A stretch of DNA of 64,000 nucleotides from Siniperca chuatsi (lineage: Eukaryota > Chordata > Actinopteri > Centrarchiformes > Sinipercidae). The notes under the pieces are model-generated. The model was given only the letters and a program-made list of their open reading frames with translations, did no database searches and was not told the origin of the DNA. A program made the translations under genes and the position numbers. Below, piece by piece: positions 1 through 20,250 of this stretch. Numbering within the stretch: the stretch's first letter is position 1; every line of letters begins with the position of its first letter. Location: the NCBI RefSeq assembly GCF_020085105.1, contig NC_058055.1:12936822-13000821 (forward strand). The letters are read 5' to 3'.

Positions 1-2465
1 TGTTTTTTTTGCATAACCAGTTTAAAAAAAAAAGATCCTGCATTATGTTGCTGTATGTGCAGGTGAAGGATATGTGGAAACCATTATAAGCCTTGTTTTG
101 TTTTTCCCCATTTTACAATCCTCACGGACCTACAGTTGTGTGTCAAACAATATTTAACAGTACATGTTGACCAATTTCAGGAGCCTCCACTTCTTCTTCC
201 CTACACATTATACATATTAAACAAGAAAAAAAAAACACATCCCACCAAAATTGTCATCTTTGTCCTCTGGCCTATTTCCTACAGAGGTGCCTGACAACAT
301 CAACACTCAACAGTTCTGTCTTGGAGCAGGTTTCAGGGAAAAAAAACAAAACAACTCCCTTCCATCCCAGCCAACACGTGGTGCTTTTACCGCTAGTTTA
401 CAGTCTATTTAGGCCTGGACACGAGTCCTGAATCTGACTAGCAACACAGAGATGTGGGATGACTTCCAACAGAGCTGGTGTCCATGGATCAGCATCAAGC
501 GAAGGGTGAATCCAATCTGTGAAAATTGTGTTGATCACAAACCTACAAACTGGGAGTGTTAGAAACTGAAAGCCTTTTTTTTAATGAGTGGAATGTCCTT
601 TTTTTGTTTTTACTTGAAATCACAAGTTCCTCAGTGGTGCACTGAGTTTGTTTTCTTTGGATGGCCGATCAATGACGTCCTCTCTGATCAGATCCACTCA
701 GCTCTTGACTTTCTCAATAGCAGGGGAGCTCTGTTTTCTTTGCCTGCAGTATGGGCCCTCCTGTTACTATACTACTGCTTCTGCATCTCCTGCTACTACT
801 AATATACCCACTACTACTGCTGTTTCTACAACAGTTAAATCCAGCGTTTTAGTTGGAAATACACAAAGTTGAATAAATACTGAAATCAAAGGTAGAATAT
901 TTATTTGATTAATATTGTCTTACAGATATCTTTAACGGGGTTTGTCAATATGGTGTGCTGATGTATCAAATTGGAAATCTGCCTTCTGTCAACTGTACCC
1001 ACCACCACCCCACACCTCTCCCTCAGTTTATTTGGTGTTGTCACATTTGTATCATCTCACCAATGGCTGTCTTTTTTCTTTTTTTTTTCTTTTTTAAGTG
1101 TGTAACATAACTGGAAGTATTCTTGAGAAGTCACTTTAACTTGATTTCTTTCCCACTCTTGCACTCCTTGTGTTTCACCAGTGTGAAACACCGATTTAGG
1201 GTTAAAGTTAATTCTGCAACACGAAAAAGAAGCTGGCAGTCCGACCAAATTCAGCCCCAAATATTTCCCGAGGTCCAGTGGTTTTGTCCCCATGTGTCCA
1301 GGCGTCTGCAGTGGTTGAATGATTCTGAAATAACCTTGCGCTATAGCATTAATTGTTGTACCCTAAGACTGCCTCGTATGCTAGTTTTCTTACCAAATAA
1401 TCTCTCAGAAGCTGTGTTCCCCTGTAGGAAACTTGAAAGGAGGCCAGCGTTCTCAGGGTCTATAAAGGAAAGAAATTGACTTCTTCTGCAGGAAGACTTT
1501 TTGTCCAAAGAGAGAAAACAGAAAAGGGGATAAGTGTCACTGTTATGAGGCAGGTTGAATACTGGCTCACACGGACATTACAAAAGATGCCCCCTTTTAC
1601 AGTGTTTTACTCTCTCTGGATAAAAATATGTTCTGCATGCTGTTAATGCCACATATTTGTTGAATCACTGTCTTTGTGGCGCTGTTTTTTCCCCCCTACG
1701 TTCAGCTCGTTACATCTTTTTTACAAGGGACACACACACACACACACACACAGTACAAAGCTTTTTAAAATCTTTTTAGCAGCCCTGAGATTTTTCTGTC
1801 AGTCTCGGCTGTGAAGAAGCTGCAACAGGTGAAAAGTGCATCAGTATCCCTCTCAAAACACGTTAGTAACTCCCTCGACTCAGGAAAAACAGAGACTTTC
1901 TGATCAGTGCTGTTTTCTGTTTTTCTTTTCTCCTCATTTATCTTGTATCCAAAGCAACAGGGAGTAATATTGTTTTGTTTTGTTTTTTATTTGCTGGGAG
2001 TGAGGAAAGCACAAGTTCACAGACAAACCTGGGTGTCAATAAAAAGGGATTTCTTAATCTCTGAAATTATGTACAGCATGTTTCGTATATAAATATATAT
2101 TTAAAATATAAATCTATTTTATTATTATTGGATTTTGGGTTCTTTTACATTTAAGACACTATGTTGAGGTTTAGGGGAGGGACTCTTGTGTTTACCCAGC
2201 AGAGGGGAGAGCTGAGTGGAGAGGCACTCTTCACATTGAAATGTGCAGTTTGGGAAGACTTAATTAATACTTCTTTTGCACAAAAATGTATCATACACCA
2301 TCCCACTTTGTTATCGTTTTTATTATTTTAGTTATTTTGGGAGAGGGGTCTTTTATTTAAGAACTTTAAGTCGATGTTCAATGTTCTGTACAGTTTTTTA
2401 TGTGATTTTTTTTTCTCTCCTATTTAAATTAAAGGTTTTTGTGTCTTCATTTGCAAATCAACTGC
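1..2465 (+). other. Probable 3' untranslated end of an off-window plus-strand gene
   Basis: No open frame here resembles a protein. The stretch is AT-rich with T-runs and a short CA repeat at 1731-1752. It has an AATAAA at 2038-2043 and an ATTAAA at 2428-2433, the latter followed within about 40 bases by GT-rich sequence, as expected of a cleavage and polyadenylation site. That fits the tail of a plus-strand transcript starting left of the window. The alternative is ordinary AT-rich intergenic DNA. The next 1.2 kb (2466-3650) contains nothing I can identify. Confidence 0.3.
1731..1752. repeat. (CA)n microsatellite
   Basis: Eleven uninterrupted CA units in the AT-rich left flank. Confidence 0.9.
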
Positions 2466-3651
2466 TGTGAGTGATTTTACTTATATTTTCTTTGTCCTGT
2501 TGTGTTTTTTGTTCATGGAATCTCAAAACTTTGCCTTAATTTGTACTTATTTTGAAATCTTAAAAATTTATAGTTAAGCACCCTACAGTAGTGCTACAGT
2601 GCTGTATACTCTTTAGTCAAATTAGCCAGTAGTAATATGCTGTGGATCATCTCAACAGGAGGGGAAAAAGCTGGTTAAAAGCCAGAAAGCCTAAGTGAAC
2701 TTGCCATTTAACAAGCAATTAACCTTCTTAACCTTTGACTCTGTGTACTAGTAATTTTCTAAACTATGTTGCAGTCTTGCAAACTTTAAAATACAGGAAA
2801 AGGCAATGATGTGATGGCAGAAATTTACAGAAACTGTTTAATCTCACCTCTTCCGATTTTAATAGTTACAAACAGCATGTTGGTCGCATTTGTACCTTCT
2901 GCAGCTGTCAATGTTTTTCTCTCTGCTGGCAGAGGGATGTCTCTCCTCTCACAGTAAACAGACCTGATGGCCTTCTTCAGTCTGTTTCTTCTTGACACTG
3001 AGCTCTTTCTCTGCAGCACGTCAGGCTGATTTTGTGGGTCAGCAGCCTTATGCTTCAGCTCACCGGCCTCGAGCTCATTCCTGGTCTACAGTGTAGTTTT
3101 CTTTCCGGTCTTTATGTGCCGGTGTGCTGCGACAACATGCAGGTCCGTGCAGTACTTGTGATTGACACAGTTGACCTCCAGAGTGTACTTATCCAAATAG
3201 GTATTTTATTACAGATTTGATATGTAAGTGCAACCATAGTGAACTATGCTGTCTGTAGGACATGTGCTGGTTTGGACCATTTTCTTTGCTTGTTCAAAGA
3301 TGGATATCATGTTAGTCTTTGATTTCTGGCCCAAAGAGACAAAGATCAGTTGTACAAACACTGAAGATGAGTATATTCTGTTTTAAGACTTGATGAATTC
3401 AAAGTTGAGTATCAGGTTTTAGAGTTGGATGTAAATAAGGGCTTTAGTACTAACATCTGATAACAGCAGGATACAAAAAGTAAAGATGGAGGCTTGTCTT
3501 TCGATGCACTTATAGATGATTAAATCCAGGGGATCCTGAGAGCCCTGTTTTTATCATGTAGGTTGAATGGCCTAAGCTTGAAAGTATCTCATATGAAGTA
3601 CAACTGTATATCCTTGCAAATAAAATACCACACCAATTGGAAACTTGGGCA

Positions 3652-3657
3652 TTTATT
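3652..3657 (-). promoter_or_regulatory. Candidate poly(A) signal of the VSIG-like gene
   Basis: The plus strand reads TTTATT, giving AATAAA on the minus strand about 170 bases beyond the stop codon of the immunoglobulin-family gene. It would set a short 3' UTR of roughly 190 bases. Confidence 0.5.
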
Positions 3658-3823
3658 TCAAAACTTATGATGCTGTACAGTGATGCAGTAGTATGCAGGG
3701 GGGGGCTAGCTAGGCCGTGAAAATCCATTATCTACATGAAACAAAGAGTCTTTTGTTTGATACATGGGTTGGAGCATTTCTGGTTCTCTTTTTTTTTTTT
3801 TAATTCCTGTGGATATTGAGAAA

Positions 3824-6800
3824 TCAAACAAACGAGCGCTTCATCAGAGACGGAGTGTACCGTATCTCATTGTAACACGCCTCCTCCTCTTTCCCCTCCC
3901 TCCACCTCCCGCCCGGTCCTGTGCGATGGAGCCACAGCACAAGCACCAGTAGCGCCAGCAGCACCAGGCTCATGGACAAGGTCAGCAGCACACCCTGCAG
4001 AATGCCTGAGGATCTGTCTGGGGCTGCAGAGAAAGACAAAACAGTTGTTAAAATCATTCAGGTGGCTGCAGTGAAAAGAGGCAGAGAGGATTATGGGTGA
4101 ACAAAGGTGCGCTTACTGCTGTAGATGGACAGGTTGACATAGCAGTTCTCTGTTCCCAGGAGGTTAGCAACAGAGCAGCGATACAGGCCCGACGTCTGAG
4201 ATGACACATTGACAATTTGGACGGAGCCTGATAGATCCCCTGACAGAGAGAGAGAGACAGACGGTCACATTAATTGAACTAATGAGAGAACGTGTCTGAA
4301 GAAGAAAAGTGTAATGGTGTAAATTACTTCTTACAAATGCTTAAAGGAGCACTCCAATGATTTTACACATGAAGTTTGGTTTACTTGTCACGACGAGTCC
4401 TACTCAGCCTGTGAAAACAGTTGTTTAATGTCTTCTGTGGCTCTGGAGAAGCTTCACTCTCTAATTTAGTAAAACAATACAATCCAACACAATTTTTCCA
4501 TGCACTATTGAATTCTTGTTGTCTTGTACATCCTTTTATAAACAATTCCCTGACATTTTTTGCTATCGTTGAGATCTTCAATGGAAATAATAAGAATAAT
4601 CTCCACGTAAGATCATTATAATTCTGGGGTTGTTTGGGTTGAATGAAGACAAACACTTAACATAATGTACAGGAGCCCTGTGTGCCTGTACGTGAGTGTG
4701 TGTATGGCACTGACCCTCCATGTTGATGGGAAGTGCAATTTCCTCTGGATTCAGTTTATCCCAGCGGATCTCCGGAGTGGGGACGCCCTCCGCCACCGAG
4801 CAGGACAGCATGACACTTCCTCCCATATCAATGTCGCCATCCCACTGGCACACAGGCAGCGAGGGTGGCACTGCAAAAAATAATCAGATGAATTTCTAAA
4901 AGGATGTAATGCAGCGGAAGTCTTACAAATAGATGCAAGCATTTCAGTATGTATCAATGAGACCGTTTGCAGATTCCTTCAGAAAATGTCTTGTTATATG
5001 TTCCACTGTAAGGCTGACCTGCACTTCAGACTTGAAATGACATTTCAGAATAGCTCATTGTTGTTCTCTCTCCATTAAAATTATGTTACGTCTACAAAAC
5101 TAGTCTCTACAAGCAGTTTTGAAGTCTGGGAGGAAACTGGGGAGACACTGATGGATGGACTGTAAAAGTCTATCCATCAGTGTTTTTTCATCCATATGAT
5201 GTATTACCAACAGGCCCTGAGGAGGACTTCAATTTTTACATCGAGACAGATTTTATTTGCCCTGCTTAACAAATATATGTTTTTTGTGTCTTTGCTTTCT
5301 CAAAAGCTTCTGGGTGCATACTTTAATTGAAGCTCCAATATAGAAAGACTATCAACATTATTGGCTACACTAAAATTCTAATAACACAAAACTAACAGAC
5401 TGTTAACAAGACTAAGAGTCTAAAGCCACGCTAGCGGCTCTTTGAGGCTGTACTTACAGTAGTAACAGTGGTGTTTTGATCTAACCAACATGCTAACATG
5501 CTCACATTGGGAATGTTAACATGCTGATGTAGCAGGTAAAGTGTTTACCATGTTCACCATCTTTGTGTGGTGTATTAGCATAGCATGCTAACATTTGCTA
5601 ATTAGCACTGAAGTGCAACTGAGGTTGATGGAAATGTCTTTAGTTTTGCAGGTATTTAAACCAAAGCATTGGAAAAATACAAATTTTGACCAGATGATAG
5701 AGAAAAGGTTAAGGGATTACCAAAGTTATTACAATTCATCCTGAGGGGAACATGAATGTGTGTACCAAGTTTTTTGGGAATCCATCCAACATTTTGCTCA
5801 AAAACCACAAATGTCAAACTCGTGGTAGCACTAGAAGGAAAAGTAAGAGGATCACCGAAGTATTTAGGATTCATCCACGCTGCTAGCATTGCTAAAAACT
5901 ACTTGTATGGTCCCTCTATTTGTACTACAAAAAATGCACACCAGAAATTGCAAACATGGAATACACCAAATATGAGTATCAGACTAGAAAAATACATTAA
6001 TGCATCCCTAGCTCACAGTATATTAAACGGAGCTTGCTTCAAGTGTGTAAGTGCCATTGAACTGGCTTACTCTAGTAGAATTGGACAATATGTGACACAC
6101 TTACCCAGGACACTGAGCTCCAGTTCTCCTATGCCAGGATCTGACGTCTCTGGTGGGTTATTAACCATGCAGCGGTAAATACCAGCATCTGATGCACGTG
6201 TGTCATTCAGGACAATATCTGCACTCCAGGGAATACCTGCAGTTGGTTTACACGAAATAATCATGGTTTTATCCCGTCTTCAATTTCTAAGTTCATCCTT
6301 AAAAATACATTTTAATTTCAAATTTAAAAACATCACAATTCAGATAAAAAAGGGTTTCACTGGTCATACCTGTGAAACCCACCCTGCCAATGAGGGCTGG
6401 GTCTTCAATCACCTGTCCGTGGTCATACACAATCACCTGGAAGTGAGAGCAGCCATTAATAAGTAGTTTCAGACCATAAAAATACAGACAGACTTGTTCT
6501 GTGAGTGTGGGTTCAATGGTTTGCATCAGAATCACCAAAGTTACCCTTTGGAAAGCTGCCGTTACTTTTACCAACACCTGCAGTGAAGTTGAATAAGTGA
6601 TTTTAAAAATAATTAAAAGGCAGAACAACTTTAGGAAAACTTTCTCACCAAACACTCGTTATTCACATTGAAGGAGGTTTTTCAGTTTTTCCGCTCATAC
6701 ACCCATGGAGGTTATAATGAAATGCCTGATATATACCAGAAATATCTAATCAGTTTGGCTGCAGGTTGTTGAGAGAGCCTCTCAGATGTGTGTTTGTGTT

Positions 6801-7211
6801 CAGATTCATACCTGTATTGGGGTTTCTGGACTGGAGAAGGGAGCCAGAGTCCAGATGACGTTGAGCCTGGAGAGGGGGCTGGAGGTGAAGAAGGAGCAGG
6901 GCAGGATGACAAAATCCCCTCGAACCACCTTAAGACTGGATTCTCTCATGGTTACCCGGAGTGCAACTGTGTCGATTAACAAGGAAGAAAGGGACAAACA
7001 AAAATGAGACAAATCACATCTGTCACATAATACGAGAGGCCTTTCAGTTAAGGGCTTATTTCTTAAATTCCGTCATGTTTTATTGTTGCTATCCTGATTT
7101 TAACTTCCCTAGTTTCCCTGTTGACGTGCAGACTGCAGCGTTCCCCCCTCTACTCCTTCATTACTGAAATAATGAACAACCCCACCCCCACCCCACCCCG
7201 TCATCCCCAGG

Positions 7212-7256
<45 letters not shown>

Positions 7257-8067
7257 TGTGTGTGTGTGTGTGTGTGTGAATTCTGCATGCATATTAGTTG
7301 TTAATTACACTTGACAGCTTTGAGGATGAGCCAAACCGAACACAGAGTGAGTGGAACAACAGCCCACTTCACTGAGATGTGTTCATGAAAACATACTGTC
7401 AATTCATGGCATTGTCTCCATGTAGATCACCAGCTTCTAAAATGTCGGTCTTTATATAGTCTTTCAAATTAAGGCACTCAATATGACAAACATAGGCTTT
7501 ATTTAAAAGGGGCTGGTTTTCAGGAGCAATTTTTGATTAAAAGAGTAATCTTTAGCTCATAAATTTGATTAAGCTCATCACTCATGTATGTATTATTAAA
7601 GCCCTTTTTGTATACAATCTTCCATTTCTAGTTGGAAAAAGTTGTTAATAATGTTTACAATTTTGTCAAAAAAATTCAATAAATCAAAGCTGAGTCGTGT
7701 CAGCCTACTTTTAGCACTACATTCTCAGTACTGTGGGTACCTTCAGGTCAACACTGTAGATTATAAGGTTCTGTCAGCTATTTACAACAGAATAACAAAA
7801 TATAAATAACAAATATACAATCCCCCCCCCCCCACCAAAATCCATGTAAAGAATTAACGAAAAGAAACTGTGTTACACGTCCATTCTCAGCAGATCTCTC
7901 AAAAAACTCGAAGCCATAGCAGTGTGCGCAAAATGACCAGTATTTCTCATCTTGTCTTACTGAATTTGTATCAAAGCTTAATACAGTAGACGGGCCCACT
8001 CACCATTCTCCAGAGTGGTGAAACACACACACAGGGCCCAGAGCATCCATCTTCCAGAAGAACCCAT
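3824..8067 (-). CDS. VSIG1/VSIG2-like immunoglobulin superfamily membrane protein (CTX family)
   Basis: Seven exons join in frame to 298 codons plus stop: 8067-8004, 6966-6812, 6436-6370, 6236-6105, 4870-4715, 4239-4117, 4023-3824. The introns read GT-AG. The product starts with a hydrophobic signal peptide (MGSSGRWMLWALCVCF). Next comes a V-set domain (about residues 23-135) with the DAGIYRC motif around its second cysteine, then a C2-type domain (about 140-235) with VMLSCSVAEG and SGLYRCSVAN. One membrane helix follows, and a tail of about 30 residues ending near KRSFV. The VNNPP...LVPPS linker between the domains resembles VSIG1 and VSIG2, which are adhesion-type proteins of epithelial surfaces. 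The tail is shorter than I recall for those human proteins and has a YNEI motif of the tyrosine-x-x-hydrophobic sorting type. Family placement is secure; the exact orthologue is not. Confidence 0.85.
5400..5900. repeat. Interspersed fish repeat in an intron of the VSIG-like gene
   Basis: This contains the repeated words GCTAACATGCTAACA and GCTAACATTTGCTAATTAGC, then a segment with AGGATTCATCC-like and GAACATGAATGTGTGTACC-like strings. I recognise this combination as a common dispersed element in percomorph genomes. No coding capacity is visible. Family name and edges are uncertain. Confidence 0.6.
7217..7278. repeat. (GT)n microsatellite
   Basis: About thirty GT units with one interruption (TGTCTGTG), in intron 1 of the VSIG-like gene. 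A separate run of twelve C bases lies at 7822-7833. Confidence 0.95.
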
Positions 8068-8699
8068 AGCTGAGAGGAAACACAGAGGCAGCCCTCTCTT
8101 CCCCCTGTGTACAAGCTGGTGGCCAAAAAACTAGGCATGCATGATTAATCTATTGAGCGATGCAACCAACCCCACCCTCCTTTATTTTCACTCTCACTTT
8201 ATTCTCACCTCTCATTGTCTGTTTGGTAAAAACAATCTGTTAAAGTGACTGCAGGAGGATTTTTCATTAAGTCCCATTAACTGTCTAAACTTAACTATGT
8301 AAATTTGGACATGTGAGTGTAACATAAATAACTGCAGCCGCTCCATATAAAACATTACCTATTAGGCATAAGACAGCATCCCATGATGTATGCATGTGGT
8401 GCATAGCAGCTAGCTTTTGTTGCCATGGATGCAGAAACCTGTTCTGCAGGTTTTCCCTCCTGACAAACTCTGCACCAAGTGAATATACTGGTGTCAGTGA
8501 CTGTGCTGATCCAATCAGCTGAAACACTTTCATGCTGCTAAGATGTCCGATAAAATGAATGACTATCTGGCTTTTTTTATAGGAGAAACACACATTTCTT
8601 TTCCAATTTAAAGCAAGATTATGTAACTTTTGCTTCACAGCGGCCACTGTGACAGGGTGACTGAATTTCACTTCATTATCCAAGATTGTCTTGAGTCAG

Positions 8700-9215
8700 T
8701 AGATTGAGAACTTTTTACAATTTTGAGGTACTTGTATTTTACTTGAGTATTTGCATTTTATGCTACTTAATACTTCTACTCCACTACATTTCAGAGGGAA
8801 ATATTGTACTTTTTACTCCACTACATTTATCTGACAGTTGTAGTTACTAGTTACTTTGCAGATTATTTTACATAAAAACACAAGATGAGTTTATAAAATT
8901 CAATGCATTGTTAACGATTAAACCAGTCTTTCCAAACCTTTTTGGCATGTTAGATTTATTTTGTGACCCTTTGGAGGGGCCCGACCCCTAAGTTGGGAAC
9001 CACTGGACTATCCACCTCAACCAGCTACAGCAGTAAAATGCTACTTACACATTGTTGCATCATTATTAACAATCTAATGACACACAGTATATAACAGGAA
9101 TATTACACACAGGGGCCATTTTTATGTGGAAAAAATACTTTTACTTTTCATACTTTAAGTGCATTTTGCTGATACGACTTCTGTACTTTTACTTAAGTAA
9201 AGGGTCTGAGTACTT
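8700..9215. repeat. Interspersed fish repeat rich in 'ctccactacattt' words
   Basis: The words ACTCCACTACATTT and TTACTAGTTACTTTGCAGAT occur here, and the segment ends near TACTTTTACTTAAGTAAAG and GAGTACTTCTTCC. I recognise these as a widely dispersed percomorph repeat. It lies in the intergenic region between DLAT and the VSIG-like gene. The rest of 8068-11270 shows no gene; minus-strand frames such as 8291-8683 have no homology or splice logic. Confidence 0.6.
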
Positions 9216-9549
9216 CTTCCTCCTTCTTGCTTTTGTGATGAAATCATTGAAATGTTTATCTGGGCCATGTTAAAATGTAGGCTAACAGTAGCACAAGTAG
9301 AGAAGAGTCATGAAGTCAGCAAAGTGGCTTAGTGATGTCAGTTACACAACAATATGAAAAGTTAGCTAACATTAGCTATCGGTCATACCAGACCAAGTCA
9401 GGCTGCAGCAGCAAAACTCCTGAGTGTATTAACTGAGTAGCACTTTATTGCTTATGAATTCAACTTTTCTTTTCTGAGAGGACGATTCTGTTATTTATTT
9501 TTTTCAGAAGCTACATAGTCTCGCTTTAATGATAAAAGTTATTTTTCAG

Positions 9550-9875
9550 AATTGCTGGAATGATTAATGGACCAACAGAAAATTATTAATTTGTTATCTA
9601 TCAAGCAAAATTGCCAAACATTTTCTGATTCCAACTTACCAAACATGAGGATTCGATCCTTTTGTCTGTTTTATATCACTGTAATTTCAATATCTTTGGG
9701 TGTGGGAGTGTAGGTTGGACATAACAACCAAACTTAGGCTTTGGGAAATTGAGACAGGCATTTTTAGGTATTTTATAGAATAAACGACTGATCAATTAAT
9801 ACAAAGAATTGACCTATTAATCACTAACAAATTATATGTTGAATGATGATAATTAATTGAGAGTTGCAGCACTAC
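9550..9875. repeat. MITE-like dispersed repeat, copy 1
   Basis: The segment begins GAATGATTAATGGACCAACAG and ends in GATAATTAATTGAGAGTTGCAGC, so its ends are roughly inverted ATTAAT/GCAGC-type sequences. Internal words (GGTTGGACATAACAA, GGCTTTGGGAAATTGAGACAGGCATTT) recur in the copies near 14.4, 19.7 and 34.3 kb. It is non-coding. Confidence 0.55.
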
Positions 9876-11269
9876 TTTTAATTCCATGTACTTGAGGTTT
9901 ACAAGGTGTTTCAAACACCTATTAATGTTTTGTTGTATCATCTTTTTATCTATCATTTTATTTCTTCCATTTGTAGCTTGTGTCACTGAACAAAAATAGC
10001 TTCTACTTGTTAGTTTTACAAGACTGTGAACTAACAAGTAATTTAATATTTGTACTCCAAGCAATGCTAAAAGTTTACAGATCTGATGAGGAACTGATGA
10101 GGTAAAATCAGCTGCTGTAGACTTTGCTTTGAATGGCTACAATCTGCCTTTCTAAGTTAGTGTGATTATTAAAAACTCAAAGCTGCTTTGCTATTCAAAT
10201 GGATTACTACGTATAATTTGTCTAAAAGACACATTGACATCAATGTGTATTACAGATATAAAAACATGAAATAAAAAGTCCTCCAGATGCCCATCCATCC
10301 TGGTAGAGTCCCAAATCAGCTTTCTTTCTTGAAATAAATGGTGGTTTTCCACTTATCTGTGTACAGTGATTCATGGATTCAAGGCAGTCAAAGATCCAAG
10401 GCTGTCGCTGGTGTGGGGAAATGTTCAAAGATTAGTGCTTGGCATTTGTAACAAATTGTCTGGTGATAAGAACATCATCCACTTATGACCTATGGGCTAA
10501 GCAAAATGCTGTCATTTTACATAAAATGTGCGACTCACAGAAGTCGATCTGCCTGCCAAGTTCTCCAGTGATCATCCAAATATGTTCCAGTTCAGTGCTC
10601 TTCACCAGTCAACACATTTGTTTTATACATATGAGCATTGTGATGATTCTGGGAGTTTCTTGATGACTGAGCAGCCGGGAAATTAAATATCTTTAAAAAA
10701 GACTGGACCCAAAAAAGACTAAAGGTTCTTGAGGTGAGAGCAGCAAAGCAACATCTGACCTTTTCAAGTGTTCAAATTTGACCTTTTATTACATCACCTC
10801 AATGAGGTTAGTATCTTCCTGTTACTGATACAAGCTGGTTTGCTTCTCCACCTGCAGTTTGAGATAAAAAGATTAAAGGCAGCACTTAAATGTGCCAATT
10901 TTGCAGATCAAGAAAATGTTCATGAATAAGGAGGCAGTCTGAGCCTGTTCTCAGGTGCTGTGGATTTTTTATTGTGTGTGGGACTGCATGAATCCACAGT
11001 GAACGCTGACCCAGATATATGGGAAAACATACAGACAAGGCGGTTGACTGCAGGCTGAGATCTTTAGTTTATCCATTTGGTATGCAGCACTAATAAACAA
11101 GGGTGAAGCAAGCCAATAGTTTCTTGGACCCCTGGCTCCTGGTTAAATTATTTTTTTTTTAACAAATTTCCAAAATGTTTCAGATGTTTTGTGATTGTAA
11201 GTACTTTTACAATAAGTCTAATCATAAAAACCCAAACCAAAGAGCCTATGGCACAAGGTTGACTTCTAA

Positions 11270-11275
11270 TTTATT
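11270..11275 (-). promoter_or_regulatory. Candidate poly(A) signal of DLAT
   Basis: AATAAA on the minus strand (plus strand TTTATT), about 850 bases past the DLAT stop. The interval 11276-12127 is then the probable DLAT 3' UTR; it contains a short TA/CA tract near 11490-11515 and a GT tract near 11590. Confidence 0.45.
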
Positions 11276-12127
11276 CAAACAACAAATAACATCGCGCTTT
11301 GTGCGTTCCAGCTGTGTAATACAGAACAATTCAAAGGTAAGTGTTTTACGCTGAGACTAGAAAATAAAACATCCCCACTTATGAGAGAATTGGCAAAACC
11401 GTTCAGTATTTCTTTTAAGAGTGTTATCATTCAGGTCTGTACACGAATTTTCATTATATGGTGAGGCCTCATCAGAGCACACCACCATATATATATATAT
11501 ATATACACACAGTACTGTGTTCATCCCACAGTGAAGAATATACACACTGTAGCATCAACGCACAGAAAACACACTCAATATTTCAATTGTGTGTGTGTGT
11601 GTGGCCACTGAACAGGGACAGGTTTGTGTGAGCATAGATCTGGACTCTGTGACAACCCTTTAACCCTTAAACCCACAAAAAGCTGCACTTCCTGTTGTCT
11701 TTATCACATTCACACAAAATCACAGATGAAAGTGTGTAGAAACACACACACGTAAGTTTTGGGATAAATATTCTCGCTGGTTGGACATGTAACACTTCCC
11801 TTTGTAAAATATTATCAGTGTTTTAGCGACATGTGGCCAGTATCTATTCTAGGATAAATTATACCTAATTCTGGTCTTTCATGAGATGGGGCCTCAATAA
11901 ATAGAATATGAGTGAGACTCAGCGAGAGGAGAGAAAGATAGACAGGAAAGACAGCGAGACAGACAGGTAAGCAGAGTGAGTTCTGCCTCTTCCCCTTCAG
12001 GGTAACTGGGAGTGACCTGGCGGCAGGTCAGCCAATCACAGGAGGATCAAGACCGGTTTAGACCAGTCAGATCACTTCAGTGAGAGGCCTCGGCCTGTTG
12101 CTGCAGTTTAATGGCAGTACAGTCCAA

Positions 12128-19041
<6,914 letters not shown>

Positions 19042-19260
19042 TTCGCAGCGGTTGAAAAACTACACAGAGCTGTTAAATAATGTATTTGTCTTACACCGGC
19101 ATCAGAGATACGCTGGTACCGAATGTCTCTGTGCCTCGAGAACCGGCCCGTACTTACTCCTCACTTTCTAATGACCTCCTCCAGTCCAAAACAGAACGCT
19201 TTACGGCTCTCCTCCTTGTCCTGCCGTCGCTTCGAAAAAGGTGTCGTAAACGGTGGCCGT
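19042..19260 (-). promoter_or_regulatory. Probable DLAT promoter and 5' UTR
   Basis: The sequence immediately upstream of the DLAT start codon is richer in CG dinucleotides than its surroundings, as is exon 1. That is typical of a housekeeping promoter. No TATA box is evident. The transcription start cannot be placed by eye. Confidence 0.4.
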
Positions 19261-19629
19261 TCAAATTTGAGTTACCGAATACCATATAAACACCACCACT
19301 CTGAATAAAACTAAAAACCTAACCAAATTTATAAATTAAATTAAGAATAAGACATTTATCCAAAGCTTGATGGTTCACTAGAAACTCTATTCAAGAGCTG
19401 CACGGTTATATTTTACTGCAATTATATCAGCGACCACACAGTGGCAATAAAACATTTGATTGTGGGAACACATTGTAGAGTGAATGTAGCTGCCTGTCAT
19501 TAACTATACAGTTTATGCTTCCTATTCATTTGCCCCTTAACACCCAGTTTTACCATTTTATTTCACCTTAAGAAACTTTAAGGTTGGAAAAAATTAACTT
19601 AGTCTCCACTGTGTGATGGTTACATAGTT

Positions 19630-19915
19630 TATTCTAGAGCTGCAACGATTAATCAATTAATTAATTAGTTGATCAACAGAAAATAAAAACTAATCTGTAA
19701 CAATTCTGATAATCAAATCAGCATTTTGAGTTATTTTTTAAGAAATACATGTCAAAATGCTCTGGTTCTAGCTTCTCAAATGTGAATTTTTGCTGGTTTC
19801 CTTCGTCTTCTACAATTATTAACTGAATATTTTGGGGGGTTTGGACTGTTGGTTGGACAAAACAAGACATGAAAAACCTTGGGCTTTGAAAAACTGTTAT
19901 GGACATTTATGCATA
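19630..19915. repeat. MITE-like dispersed repeat, copy 3
   Basis: It begins GAGCTGCAACGATTAATCAA, with TTAGTTGATCAACAGAAAAT, and carries AGCTTCTCAAATGTGAAT and TTGGACAAAACAAGACATG. This is the best-preserved of the four copies in the window. It lies between DLAT and the 3' region of DIXDC1. Confidence 0.6.
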
Positions 19916-20244
19916 GCTGTGTGTTTTTATGAATGCACCATTCCATCAAATGGAAATATTCTAGACGCCTCTTGTATCATTCCCAAAATTCAGCCTGACA
20001 TATTTGGTATCTTTGGAAACTAAGCTAGAATTTCAAATAAAGTTCTAAAAGGCAGCGGAGGGTTTGAAGTTTTTCATGTATGGTGAAATTTTTAATATAA
20101 TTATTAAAGATATGAATTCATTGTTGAAGTGACATAGTCATTCATAAGTAAAGGGTGGTCCTACTAAACAGCTGATTTCCCCCACTGTCTCCCAACCCCC
20201 AAAAAACTGGAACAATGATATCTTTTTAAAAACAAAACTCAGGT

Positions 20245-20250
20245 TTTATT
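20245..20250 (-). promoter_or_regulatory. Candidate poly(A) signal of DIXDC1
   Basis: AATAAA on the minus strand about 1.8 kb beyond the DIXDC1 stop, with further candidates within 50 bases. If it is used, 20251-22058 is DIXDC1 3' UTR, including the CT/CA repeat and shared segment A. A nearer unseen signal is possible. Confidence 0.35.

Noticed and set aside
1123-1479. A 118-residue plus-strand frame
   Set aside because: There is no domain, splice context or codon pattern. It probably lies in a 3' UTR or intergenic DNA.
2825-3019. A 64-residue minus-strand frame with a basic N-terminus
   Set aside because: I recognise no family, and no in-phase neighbouring exons were found.
8291-8683. A 130-residue minus-strand frame upstream of the VSIG-like gene
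   Set aside because: It runs up to repeat-rich intergenic DNA, has no recognisable motif and no transcript context.
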